Shown in pieces: positions 8,145-17,412 of a stretch of DNA of 64,000 nucleotides. Every line of letters begins with the position of its first letter. Within the stretch, counting starts at the first letter, position 1. Position numbers and translations under genes: made by a program. This stretch comes from Actinomycetes bacterium (GTDB taxonomy: Bacteria; Actinomycetota; Acidimicrobiia; Acidimicrobiales; Palsa-688): contig JAJYMB010000130.1 in assembly GCA_021787365.1 (NCBI GenBank), forward strand, positions 62,001 through 126,000. The letters are read 5' to 3'. The notes beneath the pieces were generated by a model. That model did no database searches. It was not told the origin of the DNA and saw nothing but the letters and a program-made list of their open reading frames with translations.

Positions 8145-9535
8145 GGCGCTGGCCGGGCGCTGCGGTCCTGAGCGCGGTGGCGCGCCGGCCGGGGTGGACC
8201 CACGCCGCCCGGGTGGCTGCCATTGCCGCTGCTTTGATGGCCGCGCTCTACGTCGCGGTCGTGGTCAGCTTCGACGTCGTCGACAGTTCTCACCTCGTCG
8301 GAGAAGTCGACGCTCAGCTCACCGACACGCTCCACGAAGTGCACCGGTTCCACCCCAACGTACCGGTCACCACCTCCCCCTTGACCTCGAGCCCCTTGAC
8401 CTCGAGCCCCTTGACCTCGAGCCCCTTGACCTCGACCACCGGGGGCACCACTGCCCACAAGGGCTCTCACGCCAGCGGGGACACGCCGTTCGACAGGGAC
8501 GCCGACGCAGACGTGGACGGTGTGCCGATCCTGATCTGGCTCGTGGGCCGCAACGGGACGGCCGTCCCTCTCAACCCGAGCGCCCCGCCGCTTCCCCGCC
8601 ACGCCTGGCAGGCTTCGGGCGGGCCCACCACGGCCAGGCTGGGTAACGAGGACTTCCGCCTCCTCGCTGCCCCGACTTCGGACGGCTGGGTGGTAGCAGG
8701 CGAAAACCTGGCGGACACCCTGCGGGTTTCTTCCATCGTGGACGGGGCCGAACTCGTTGCCGGCCCGGTGCTGGTGGTGGCTATGTTCCTCGGCGCCTTG
8801 GCCATCGGCGTCATGGCCTCCCGCCCGGTCGAGCAGGCACGCCGGCGCCAGCTCGACTTCACGGCGGACGCCTCGCACGAGCTCCGCACCCCTCTCACCG
8901 TTATCGAGGCCGAGGTCGGGCTGGCGCTTTCTGCCAGTCGCGACAGTGGCGCCTACCGGGAAGCCCTCGAACGGATAGGCACAGAGGGCAAACGCCTTCG
9001 CCATATCGTGGAGGAACTGCTGTTCCTCGCCCGTTTCGATTCGGCGCCGCCGGTACCGGGAGACGAGCCCGTGGACCTGGCCGCCCTGGCCGGCAGCTGT
9101 GCCGGCCGGTTTGCCCCGGTGGCTGCCGGCAACGGGATCGAGCTCGCGGTGAGGACAGACGGCGCCGGCCCGGCGCTCGTGAAGGCCCCCCCGGCTTGGC
9201 TCGACCGCCTCTGCGGCGTGCTCTTGGACAACGCTTGCCGGTACGCGGGCCCGGACGGTTCGGTGTGGGTGACGGTGAGCTCACGTGCGACCACGGTTAG
9301 CCTGGCCGTGGAAGACTCCGGGCCGGGGATCCCAGCCGAGGCTCGGTCGCGCCTCTTCGACCGGTTTTACCGGGCCTCGGAGATGGCTGCCGGCAACGGC
9401 GGCGGCGCCGGCCTCGGGCTAGCCATCGCTGACGCCGTGGTGAGGAGCACGGGTGGCAAGTGGCGGGTGGGCGACGCGCCAGGAGGGGGAGCGCACATGG
9501 AAGTTTCGTGGCGCCGGACGGTCGGCTTCAGGTAG
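8141..9535 (+). CDS. Membrane sensor histidine kinase
   Basis: A 464-residue kinase paired with the regulator at 7476. Two membrane segments (VAAIAAALMAALYVAVVVSF and LVAGPVLVVAMFLGALAIGV) bracket an extracytoplasmic domain of about 180 residues. The H-box is TADASHELRTPLTV, the N-box DNACRYAG, and the G-boxes VEDSGPGIP and GLGLAIADAVV. The start GTG overlaps the preceding stop. The extracytoplasmic part contains four direct copies of a 15-bp unit (8377-8435) giving SPLTS repeats, a segment likely to vary in length between strains. The stimulus is unknown. Confidence 0.9.
   Translation: MRRWPGAAVLSAVARRPGWTHAARVAAIAAALMAALYVAVVVSFDVVDSSHLVGEVDAQLTDTLHEVHRFHPNVPVTTSPLTSSPLTSSPLTSSPLTSTTGGTTAHKGSHASGDTPFDRDADADVDGVPILIWLVGRNGTAVPLNPSAPPLPRHAWQASGGPTTARLGNEDFRLLAAPTSDGWVVAGENLADTLRVSSIVDGAELVAGPVLVVAMFLGALAIGVMASRPVEQARRRQLDFTADASHELRTPLTVIEAEVGLALSASRDSGAYREALERIGTEGKRLRHIVEELLFLARFDSAPPVPGDEPVDLAALAGSCAGRFAPVAAGNGIELAVRTDGAGPALVKAPPAWLDRLCGVLLDNACRYAGPDGSVWVTVSSRATTVSLAVEDSGPGIPAEARSRLFDRFYRASEMAAGNGGGAGLGLAIADAVVRSTGGKWRVGDAPGGGAHMEVSWRRTVGFR
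8377..8435. repeat. 15-bp tandem repeat inside the kinase sensor domain
   Basis: Four copies of CCCCTTGACCTCGA(G) start at 8377, 8392, 8407 and 8422 and encode repeated SPLTS in the extracytoplasmic region just after the first membrane segment. The unit is a multiple of three, so copy-number change keeps the frame. Confidence 0.85.
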
Positions 9536-9620
9536 GCACCCCTTGCGTTCAGGTACCCGTCGCCGCCTTCGCTACCTGGGCGTGACCGGCGAGTGTGCCT
9601 GCGGTGTAGGCGCACACAAA

Positions 9621-10559
9621 TCAGGCGACGTCTCCCCCCACTAACTCGGCCGGCCGCCCCGGCGCACCGGCTGTGCCCCCAGCGGGCCCGTTCGCGGGAG
9701 CGGCTGGTCCCTCGCCGCCGGTCAGCAACGCGAGGCCGAGGACCACCACCACCAGCCCGGTGACCTCACCAAAGAGAGCGAGCGGCGTAACCCTGAAGGG
9801 TTCGTCGAAGACCGTCACACCGAGCACCAGGCTGGCGACCGTGTCCACGGTGGCCATGGCGGGAAGGCTGGCGCGAAGCGGCGCCGCCTTGAACGCGAGT
9901 TGCGTGAGGAGCATCCCCGCTGCACCGCCGACGGCAACGGCGTAAACGGGCCAGTCCAAGAACACGGCGCCGACCCCGTGCCCGAGTTCGGTAGTCACCT
10001 GCTTCAAGGCGCCAGCCGTACCTGCGAAGCCGAGCCCCGCACCAACCGCCAGCGCGGCGGCAGCCCAGTTGCCTTTGGCGCTCCGGCCGAGAAAGGTGCA
10101 GAGCCCCATCCCTCCTCCGATGGTTAGGACAGCCACAAATGTTGGCAGCGCGTCCGGGGCACGACCCGGGCCCTCAGCGGAGGTCGCCACGACGAGGAAC
10201 GTAGCGAGCCCGGTGCAGAGCAGGGCTGCCCAGGCCAGCTCGGAGTTGCGAGGGCGCCGGCCTTCCAAGAGGTGGCGGAGCGGGAGGGCGAACACGACCT
10301 CGGTGACCATGAGCGGCTGGACCAGCGTCAGGGGGCCGTCGTGGAGCGCCAGCGCGTGGAGGCCAAAGCCGAAGAGCTGGCCCAACATGCCAAGGAGCCA
10401 CAGCGGGTGGACCGAGGTCCTGGCGACAAACCTGGCCATACCCCGCCCGCCGGTCGCCTGCGCCACCAGCCCGGCCGAACGGTGCAGCAGCGCGGTAGAG
10501 ATCGCGTACAACGCCGCGCCGACGAGGGCGGCGGCAGTGGCGATGAGGGTCAGGGCCAC
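9621..10559 (-). CDS. DMT-superfamily (EamA-like) membrane transporter
   Basis: A 312-residue polytopic protein with about nine to ten hydrophobic helices and the duplicated pattern of the drug/metabolite transporter superfamily. Visible helices include LIATAAALVGAALYAISTALL, PLMVTEVVFALPLRHLL and FGEVTGLVVVVLGLALL. The tail is Gly/Ala/Pro-rich. It is convergent with the kinase gene and upstream of nothing in its own direction. Substrate cannot be told; the Mg2+-transporter-like NIPA subgroup is one possible relative. Confidence 0.75.
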   Translation of the reverse strand: MALTLIATAAALVGAALYAISTALLHRSAGLVAQATGGRGMARFVARTSVHPLWLLGMLGQLFGFGLHALALHDGPLTLVQPLMVTEVVFALPLRHLLEGRRPRNSELAWAALLCTGLATFLVVATSAEGPGRAPDALPTFVAVLTIGGGMGLCTFLGRSAKGNWAAAALAVGAGLGFAGTAGALKQVTTELGHGVGAVFLDWPVYAVAVGGAAGMLLTQLAFKAAPLRASLPAMATVDTVASLVLGVTVFDEPFRVTPLALFGEVTGLVVVVLGLALLTGGEGPAAPANGPAGGTAGAPGRPAELVGGDVA

Positions 10560-10623
10560 CGGAGAACTTGTGCCATCCAGGAACCCATGTCCCGACCATA
10601 CAAAACTCTGGAGGTTGCAGTGC

Positions 10624-11070
10624 TCAGGATAGCTCGGCCCAGACCACCTTCCCGCCGGGGCGGCTCTGGGAACCCCAGGCCTGCGCCAGAGCGCTCACGA
10701 TCTGAAGGCCGCGCCCGCTCATGTTGCCGGGCGCGGCCGGTTCGGGTAGCACGTTCGAGCCGTCCGCGACCTCGAGGCGCAGGCGGTCGTCGCCGTACCA
10801 GATGCGCACGAACAAGAGGCCGCCGGCGTGGAGCACGGCATTGGTCGCGAGCTCGGTCACCACGAGGGCGGCTTTTTCCTCGAGGTCCGGTCGGAGGCCG
10901 AGGTTGCCGATGGCGCTGCGGGCTTCGCGGACCGAACCGAACACGTCGGTAAAGCGCGAGTAGGCCGCCTGGCCCACCGCCTCACCGGGCGGGTCAGGCC
11001 GGCGTGCCTCTCGGCCAGCTGGCACCCCCGACGCTAGATCCACCTGGCCTTGTTTACCCGGTTCGGCCAA
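10624..11070 (-). CDS. Anti-sigma regulatory factor type ATP-binding protein
   Basis: A 148-residue, single-domain HATPase_c_2 protein like RsbW or SpoIIAB, which bind sigma or anti-anti-sigma factors and phosphorylate the latter. The N-box is VVTELATNAVLHAG, the G1-like segment LEVADGS and the G2-like segment GRGLQIVSALAQAWG. The first start is TTG at 11070; GTG at 11043 with AAGG upstream is an alternative that removes nine residues. No sigma or antagonist gene is adjacent, as is common for these proteins in actinomycetes. Confidence 0.8.
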   Translation of the reverse strand: MAEPGKQGQVDLASGVPAGREARRPDPPGEAVGQAAYSRFTDVFGSVREARSAIGNLGLRPDLEEKAALVVTELATNAVLHAGGLLFVRIWYGDDRLRLEVADGSNVLPEPAAPGNMSGRGLQIVSALAQAWGSQSRPGGKVVWAELS

Positions 11071-11128
11071 AAGTTACGCCACCAGGCACCGACTGGGCGG
11101 GTTTTGTCGAGGCGTGCCGGCGGCGCCA

Positions 11129-13456
11129 TCACTCTGCTGGGCCCACCAGTCGCAGGGCCGCCCGCCGGCCCGGCCTCTTTTGCACTTCTATGGCGCTCGG
11201 GAGCTGCTCTTTTATGTCCGTCGAGTGGGTGACGACCAGGATCTGGCGGAAGCGGGCCCGGAGCCGCTCCAAGGCGAGCAGCATCCTCGTCCTGCGCTCG
11301 TCGTCGAGGGGGCCGAAGACCTCGTCGAGCACGAGGAGCCCCACTGCCCCCCCCGACATGAAGCGCACGTGCTCGCTGATGGCGACCCGGAGGGCAAGGT
11401 TGGCTAGGTCCACCTCCGAGCCCGAGAAGCGCTCCAGGTCGTAGGCGACGCCGCCGTCTGAGATTTGCAAGCCATAAGTCTCGGCGTCGACTTCCAGGCG
11501 GTCGTACTCGTTGTCTGTGAGCTCGGCGAACAAGGAGGCCGCCTCAGCCGCCAGCCGGGGCCCGACGCTCGCCACCACACTGGTGCGGAAGGCGTTGAGC
11601 AGCTCGGCCGTGCGTCGCAGGTGGACAGATTCCGATTGGAGGGCGGCGAGACGCTCGTGCTGACCTCGTGCCTCGGCGAGGCGCTTGGACGCCGCCTCTG
11701 CGCCGGCGCGCGCGGTCGCTGCAGCGACGCGCGCCTCGCGGGCGAGTCCGTCGGCTTCCTCGGCGGCGCTCTTCGCGTCGGCCAGAGCGGCGCGGGCGGC
11801 GTCGAGCGCGCCGGCGTCGAACCCGAGCCCCTTCACCTTGGCCTCGAGCGTCTCGACCAGGGCGGAGGCGCTGTCCGCTCGCTCCTCGGCCTCGGTCAAG
11901 GCGAGCTCTGCTTGGGGCCGGTGCTCGAGCCGGCCACGCACGCGGTTGGCTTCTTCCGAGGCTTTACGGCACTCTTCCAGCTGCCGGGTTGCGAGGGCCA
12001 GGACCTCGGTCACGACGGGAAGTGCCGGAGCCGGCCCGAGCTTGCCAGCGAGCTCGGGGTCATGGGCCCGGAGCGCGCCGAGCGCGCCTTCGAGCCTGGC
12101 GACAGCACCCTCGCGCCGTGCCCGAGCTTGCTGGTAGCGGGCCTGCGCCTCACGGGCGGTCTCCACCGCTTCGGTGATGCGCCTGAGCTCTTTGTCCGCC
12201 TGCCGGGCCGCTTTACTGGCTGCGTCCAGCTCTTTCTTGGCTTCGGACAAGGTCTGCTCAGCCGAAGCCAGCTCGCTGGCGCGGTGCGCTTGGACCTGCC
12301 CGAAGGCGTCGCCCAGGGACTGGCCGCAAAGCGGGCAGCTCTCCTGACCAGAGAGGGAAGCGGCCTGTTCGAGGGCGTGTTTGGCGCGCGCCAGCTCACG
12401 CTCGGCTGCGTCGCTGCCCCCCTTGGCCGCGCCCAAGGCCGCCTGGGCTGCCATCGCGGCCTGGGACGCTGCTGCGAGGCCCTCCTCGTCGGGTGGCGCC
12501 AGCGCGGGGACGTCGGGCAGGCCGTCGAGCTCAGCCGCGGCGCCGGCCAGGGCATCGAGCAGCTGGGCACGGTCCCTGGCGCCGTCCAAGGTACTGGCCG
12601 CCGGCTCGAGCTCTGCCAGCCTGGCTTCGGCTTCGGCCAGCCCGGCCAGCTCAGCAGAGAGGCGCTCGACGTCGGCCTTGGCCCGCTCTAGCTCGGTGCG
12701 CGCCGCCTTTCCCTCGACGACGAGCATGTCGTGCTCCTGGCGGAGGCGGTCGAGCCGCAAGAAGGCCTCTTCTGTCGAGGCCGCGCGGTCCTTGGCCGAT
12801 ACGGCCGCCCTTTCCTCCTCCGTCGCTGTTTCCTCGGCCGCCGCGGAACGCGCCTCGGCGTCTGCCAGGGAAACTTCTGCCTCCTGGAGGTCGGGGAGCA
12901 TGCCCTGGAGCCTGGCGTGCTGGTCCTCCGCCACCCGGGCGTCCTGCCTGGCTCGGTCGCGCGCTCCGTCCAGGGGTGTCACCCCGAGCAGGGAGAGGAC
13001 CAGCTTGCGCCGGTCGGCAGGGCTGTGGCCGGAAAAGGCCGCCACCTGATTTTGCTCGGCAAAGACGGAGGCACGAAAGGCCGCGTCGTCCATACCGAGC
13101 ACCGAGTGCATGTACCTGGCCGTGTCCCTGACGCCCTCCGCAACCACCAGGTTGTCGCAGTTGACCTGGGCCTGCACGGTGGCCGTGGCACCAGATATGC
13201 GCCGGCGGGCGACGTAGAGGTGGCCTTCGTGCTCGAAGGTGACCTCGGCCACGCACTCGCCGTGGCTCCCCGCTGTCGGGATCTCCTCCTTGGTGGTGCG
13301 CGCCTTTCCCCAGAGGGCCCAGAGCACGGCCTCGAGGATGGTCGACTTGCCGGCGCCATTGGGGCCGTAGACGCCCACCAGCCCTGGCGGCAGCTCGAGG
13401 TCGACCTCGTCTTCGAACACGCGGTAGTTGCGTAGGTAGAGGCGCTCGATCAGCAC
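11129..13456 (-). CDS. sbcC: SbcC/Rad50-type SMC ATPase
   Basis: The 775-residue ATPase subunit of the SbcCD nuclease, which opens hairpins and processes DNA ends. The Walker A is YGPNGAGKST near residue 32. Two long Ala/Glu/Arg-rich coiled coils flank a zinc hook with ESCPLCGQSL near the middle. The C-terminal half has the signature (FSGSEVDLANLALRVAIS) and Walker B (LLVLDEVFGPLD). It starts 7 nt after the sbcD stop, in one operon. It is shorter than Escherichia coli SbcC (about 1050 residues), in line with shorter coils in actinomycete forms. Confidence 0.93.
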   Translation of the reverse strand: MLIERLYLRNYRVFEDEVDLELPPGLVGVYGPNGAGKSTILEAVLWALWGKARTTKEEIPTAGSHGECVAEVTFEHEGHLYVARRRISGATATVQAQVNCDNLVVAEGVRDTARYMHSVLGMDDAAFRASVFAEQNQVAAFSGHSPADRRKLVLSLLGVTPLDGARDRARQDARVAEDQHARLQGMLPDLQEAEVSLADAEARSAAAEETATEEERAAVSAKDRAASTEEAFLRLDRLRQEHDMLVVEGKAARTELERAKADVERLSAELAGLAEAEARLAELEPAASTLDGARDRAQLLDALAGAAAELDGLPDVPALAPPDEEGLAAASQAAMAAQAALGAAKGGSDAAERELARAKHALEQAASLSGQESCPLCGQSLGDAFGQVQAHRASELASAEQTLSEAKKELDAASKAARQADKELRRITEAVETAREAQARYQQARARREGAVARLEGALGALRAHDPELAGKLGPAPALPVVTEVLALATRQLEECRKASEEANRVRGRLEHRPQAELALTEAEERADSASALVETLEAKVKGLGFDAGALDAARAALADAKSAAEEADGLAREARVAAATARAGAEAASKRLAEARGQHERLAALQSESVHLRRTAELLNAFRTSVVASVGPRLAAEAASLFAELTDNEYDRLEVDAETYGLQISDGGVAYDLERFSGSEVDLANLALRVAISEHVRFMSGGAVGLLVLDEVFGPLDDERRTRMLLALERLRARFRQILVVTHSTDIKEQLPSAIEVQKRPGRRAALRLVGPAE

Positions 13457-13463
13457 GTTGTTG

Positions 13464-14591
13464 TCAGCCCGCCGTTTCGATGGCTGCTTGAAGGTACCGG
13501 TGGCCGAGGTCGCGCACCCGGCTCCGGTCGAGGCCGGTCAGGTCCTGGTGCGTGAGCCAGGACTCCCACTGCCCGCCCAGGGTTTCGACCCTCGGTAGCT
13601 CAGCCGGCACGGCGAGGTCCTGGAACTCCGGCTGGAGGTCCAGGTGCAGAGCGGCGCCGGCGGCCTCCCGGACCGCTTGGCGGTCCAGGAGGCGGAAGGC
13701 CTCCGGGTCGACGCCTTCCAGGTAGAGCCGGGCGACCGCCCCAGCTGGCACCGTGGCCGCGCGGGCCAGGACCTCGTCCGCCAGCTCGGCGGGGGAGAGG
13801 CCGAGGGCGCGCACGGGGGCCAAGGTGAGGAGCGGTCGCTGGCCGGCCAGGGGCAGGTGGCGGCACGACCCGCTCGCCGTGTCGAGGACGACTATGCCCT
13901 TCGGCTTGTCCGGGTCGTCGGCGAAGCTGAAGGTGTCGGTCGACCCCGCGTACCAGATGCGCTCTGCCACTTCGGCGTGGAAATGGTAGTGGCCGAGCAG
14001 GACGAGGTCCGAGCGGAGCGCGCCAAGGTCGACCTCGATCTCGTTGATGTCGGCGTGGCGCGGCTCGACCTGCTTGACGCGGGGGTGGGTGAGGAGCAAG
14101 TTGGTGTGCTCGGCGCTGCGGGATCCAGCCGCCTGCTCCAACGCCTCCAACGTGGCTTCCACGCTCATCGTCTGGGGGACGGCGTGCACCACGATGCGGT
14201 CGGCGCCAGCGGAGATCTCGAAGCGCTCGTAGGCAAGGCGGTAGGCAAAGCAGATCTCGGGGAAAGTGTCGGCGAGCGCCGAATAGGGGCTTCCCCGTCC
14301 CGGCAGCCGGGGCGTGTCGTGGTTGCCGCTGATCACGACCGCGGGCAGGCCAGCGTCCCTGATGCGGGCGAGCGCGCGCTGGGCCACCCGGTAGGAGCGG
14401 TAGTGGGGGGCAGGGTGGTCGAAGACGTCCCCCAGCCACACGACGAGGTCGGGCTCCTGGCTGAGAGCGAGGTCCACGGCGGCCTGGAAAGAGACCTCGA
14501 AGTCCCGCTCCCTCTGGTTGACCCCGGGCTCGGCCACGTAGGGGAGGTACGAGCGCCCGAGGTGGGCGTCGCCTATAGCTGCGACCTTCAT
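13464..14591 (-). CDS. sbcD: SbcD/Mre11-type DNA exonuclease
   Basis: The 375-residue nuclease partner of SbcC. Metallophosphoesterase motifs are all present: GDAHLG, WLGDVFDHP, SGNHD and LLGHYHFH. The ATG at 14589-14591 gives the canonical MKVAAIGDAHLG start; the frame stays open upstream but without family sequence. It is the first gene of the sbcDC pair and is divergent from a MarR gene at 14700. Confidence 0.92.
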   Translation of the reverse strand: MKVAAIGDAHLGRSYLPYVAEPGVNQRERDFEVSFQAAVDLALSQEPDLVVWLGDVFDHPAPHYRSYRVAQRALARIRDAGLPAVVISGNHDTPRLPGRGSPYSALADTFPEICFAYRLAYERFEISAGADRIVVHAVPQTMSVEATLEALEQAAGSRSAEHTNLLLTHPRVKQVEPRHADINEIEVDLGALRSDLVLLGHYHFHAEVAERIWYAGSTDTFSFADDPDKPKGIVVLDTASGSCRHLPLAGQRPLLTLAPVRALGLSPAELADEVLARAATVPAGAVARLYLEGVDPEAFRLLDRQAVREAAGAALHLDLQPEFQDLAVPAELPRVETLGGQWESWLTHQDLTGLDRSRVRDLGHRYLQAAIETAG

Positions 14592-14699
14592 GGCCCCGGG
14601 ACCGCCACCGGGCCGTTCTCCGTGAGGGTCTCTCGTTGCTCCATGGTCCCCAGTACAGCACGGGGGTGGGACTGCCACGCGGATAGTGTCGAGAACGGG

Positions 14700-15236
14700 A
14701 TGTCCCGCCCGCTCAGTTTCGACCCCATCATGGAGGCCCGCCGGCAGTGGGCTGCTCACGGCTGGGAGGAAGCGAGCGCCGGCATGGCGGCGGTCACTTC
14801 GATCGTGCGCGCCCAGCAGATCTTCCTCGGGCGCATCGAAGCGGCCCTCCGGCCGCTCCAGCTCACCTTTGCCCGCTACGAGGTCCTCATGTTGCTACTC
14901 TTCTCCCGCCGGGGCTCTCTCCCGCTCAACAAGATCGGCGCCAGGTTGCAGGTGCACCCGACGAGCGTCACCAACGCCGTCGACCGCTTGGAGCAGCAAG
15001 GGCTGATCAAGCGGGTGCCGCACTCGAGCGACCGGCGTACGACCCTCGCCGAGATCTCCTCCCATGGGCGCGAGCTCGCCCTGCGTGCGACCAAAGCCCT
15101 AAACGAAGAGATTTTCTGCCGCCCGGGCATGGCGGAGGAGGACCTCACGCAACTGGTGGACGTACTGCGGCGCTTCAGGCAGGCCGCGGGCGACTTTTCC
15201 GAGAGCCCGGCCGGCGAGCGCGAGCCTGGTGCTTAG
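14700..15236 (+). CDS. MarR-family transcriptional regulator
   Basis: A 178-residue MarR regulator. The helix-turn-helix is LPLNKIGARLQVHPTSVTNAV followed by DRLEQQGLIKRVPHSSDRRTTLAEIS (recognition helix and wing). A TAGTGT box at 14684-14689 stands 10 nt before the ATG, giving a very short or absent leader. The gene sits between the divergent sbcDC operon and the convergent herA-nurA operon, so either could be its target; nothing in the sequence decides this. Confidence 0.87.
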   Translation: MSRPLSFDPIMEARRQWAAHGWEEASAGMAAVTSIVRAQQIFLGRIEAALRPLQLTFARYEVLMLLLFSRRGSLPLNKIGARLQVHPTSVTNAVDRLEQQGLIKRVPHSSDRRTTLAEISSHGRELALRATKALNEEIFCRPGMAEEDLTQLVDVLRRFRQAAGDFSESPAGEREPGA

Positions 15237-15421
15237 CGGGCGCCGAACAGCTCGCTCCAGATCTGGGCCAGATCTAGGCCAGGGGTCCGCACGGCTCGAT
15301 CCGCCGCCATCTTCGGGGCTGCTCGCTGCGGTGGGACGCAGGTGCGGGTAGGCCGTGCCGGCGGCTCGCTCCCGCGCCGCCGGCGCACCACCTGCCCCGC
15401 CCGGCGCCGGCGAGGCTCACC

Positions 15422-17311
15422 TCAATCGACGAGCGCCGACACGTTGGCGGCCACGACGGGCCGGGGGGAAGGCGCGGGCGGGGCGGCCCTCACGACCTCG
15501 TCGTAGAGGTAGACGGAGGCCGGTACGGCAAACGGGGCAGAGAGGTTGACGACAAGGCACTCGCCCGGCATCAAGGTCTGGATCTCGGGGCCGAGGGCCG
15601 AAAGGTCCTGCTTGGCCGAGGAACGCAGGATGTTGCGGTCCCTCTCGTCGGCCAGGCCCAGCACGAAGAACGTGTTGAACTGGCTGAGCAACTCGTCGTC
15701 GAGGAGCTTGGGCTGCTGGCTGACGGCGAGCAGCCCGACGCCGAACTTCCTTCCTTCGCGCGCTACCCGGGGGAACACGTTGGTCTCCCGGTCCTTGCTC
15801 TGGGACAGCACCCTCTGGGCTTCTTCCAGGGCCACCGCCACCACTGGGAGCCTGTGCCTGCGCTCAGGTCCCTCCAGGAACGCCGCCTGCCACTCCTCGA
15901 GCACCCGCCTGGTGAGGTAGGACGCCACGAGGACCTCCTCGGTGCTGCCGAGCCCGCTCACGTCGACCAGCACGACCTTGCCTTCGGCCAGTTCGCCGAG
16001 GATGCGCCGGCCAACCGAGACAGCGGGGTCAGCGGAAATGCACGGCAGGTCAACTATGCGCCGGGCGCGCCTATGGACGACCTGGAGCGTGTTGAGGGCT
16101 ACTCGGGACGAGAGCTCCACGTCCCGGAAGCCGGCGAGGTCATCGATCCGGGCGAAGTCGGCGAGCCAGGCCAGGCCGGCGGAGCTCGGCCGACCACGGG
16201 CTCTAGCAGTTGCCTGGCCGCTGGTGACACCCGCCTGGCCGCCGGTGGCGCCGGCCTCGGCACGGGTCCTAGCACTCGGTTGCCCGCCTGGGGCGTCGCC
16301 GTTGGCAGCTGGGAGGTCGTCGCTCGGGAGTGCCGCCGAGTAGTGGCGCTCCAGTTCGTGGAGGGCCTCTTCCTGGGGGCGGGTCCACTCGTAGGCCGTG
16401 CGCAGGTCGTCCACGGAGAGCTCAGCCAGGCTGACCCGGAGGGTCGAGGTGTTGGGGAGCCGGCGGTCGGCGTAGGTGCGGAGCGAGGCCGGCGCCCAGG
16501 GGTGGCGCGCGAGAGCGGTGCGGTGCTCGCCGTGCGGGTCGATCACGAGGAGCCCGTAGCGGCCGTTGGCTGCCATGACGCCGGCACAAAGGACTTGGAG
16601 AAGGTTGGACTTCCCCATCCCGGTCGTCGCAAATATGCCAATGTGGCTGGCCAAGCTCGAGCCGGGGATGCCGACCGGGAACTCGACGACTGTTTCCCCG
16701 CTACGCAGCCTCCCGACCGGGACGTCGCCCATACGCTGGGCGAGGAAGGCGAAATCTTCGGGCGTCGGCGAGACCACTTTGGAGAACTGCGTGGGCAAGC
16801 TCTTGGGCTTGCGGAACACCGTTCGGGGCCCACCGGGCGCCGCCGGCGGGGCGAGGTAGCCGAGGCAGCGGCACTCGGCCAGGCGATAGGTGCGTTTGGC
16901 CTGCTCGTGGAGCGTATGAGCACCGCTCTCGCCCCGGGCGTCGTCTGCGAGTAGCGTGCCGGCCACCCTCTCGGCCCATCCTGGCTCGCGGTGCTCGGTG
17001 CCATAGCTCACGTCGACCACCCTGAACAGGTAGCGCCGGCCGGTCGCCTGGTCCACCCCGACGAGCAGCTCCCCGAGGAACAGGTCCTCGTCGGGCGTCG
17101 CCCTGAAGAGCGCCTCCAGCACGTTGCGCCCGAAGAGCCGCCCCCGCGTATGGGAGGGGAGACCAGCCTGCGCAGCCACGTCGGGCCCAGCCGGCGCATG
17201 AGCGTCGGTCACAAGGGGCCTGGCGCCTGCGGGGTCCTCGGCTACCGGCGCGGGGACTGCCTGGCTGGGTACCTCACGGGCCTCGTCGGGTCGAGCAGCG
17301 TCCACGCCCAC
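15422..17311 (-). CDS. herA: HerA-type DNA translocase ATPase
   Basis: A protein of about 629 residues in the HerA/FtsK superfamily, which pumps DNA through a hexameric ring and works with NurA in end resection. An N-terminal HAS-barrel-like region (LFGRNVLEALFRATPDEDL) precedes the Walker A ATTGMGKSN, VIDPHGE and the Walker B LPVVAVALEEAQRVL; VSQQPKLLDDELLSQFNT and DERDRNILRSSA follow. A low-complexity Thr/Gly/Ala insert of about 50 residues (around 16180-16330) interrupts the ATPase domain. The frame is open upstream, but the nurA gene ends at 17413, so a GTG near 17305-17311 is the likely start. No strong ribosome site is seen. Confidence 0.85.
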   Translation of the reverse strand: MGVDAARPDEAREVPSQAVPAPVAEDPAGARPLVTDAHAPAGPDVAAQAGLPSHTRGRLFGRNVLEALFRATPDEDLFLGELLVGVDQATGRRYLFRVVDVSYGTEHREPGWAERVAGTLLADDARGESGAHTLHEQAKRTYRLAECRCLGYLAPPAAPGGPRTVFRKPKSLPTQFSKVVSPTPEDFAFLAQRMGDVPVGRLRSGETVVEFPVGIPGSSLASHIGIFATTGMGKSNLLQVLCAGVMAANGRYGLLVIDPHGEHRTALARHPWAPASLRTYADRRLPNTSTLRVSLAELSVDDLRTAYEWTRPQEEALHELERHYSAALPSDDLPAANGDAPGGQPSARTRAEAGATGGQAGVTSGQATARARGRPSSAGLAWLADFARIDDLAGFRDVELSSRVALNTLQVVHRRARRIVDLPCISADPAVSVGRRILGELAEGKVVLVDVSGLGSTEEVLVASYLTRRVLEEWQAAFLEGPERRHRLPVVAVALEEAQRVLSQSKDRETNVFPRVAREGRKFGVGLLAVSQQPKLLDDELLSQFNTFFVLGLADERDRNILRSSAKQDLSALGPEIQTLMPGECLVVNLSAPFAVPASVYLYDEVVRAAPPAPSPRPVVAANVSALVD

Positions 17312-17412
17312 AGCATCGCAGGTGAGTGTGACGGGCGGCCAGCAGTGCGGGCCGGGTTCGCATGTCCCCGCCCTTTCAGGACCACTCTGCGCTTTCAGGG
17401 CCCTCCCGCTCT

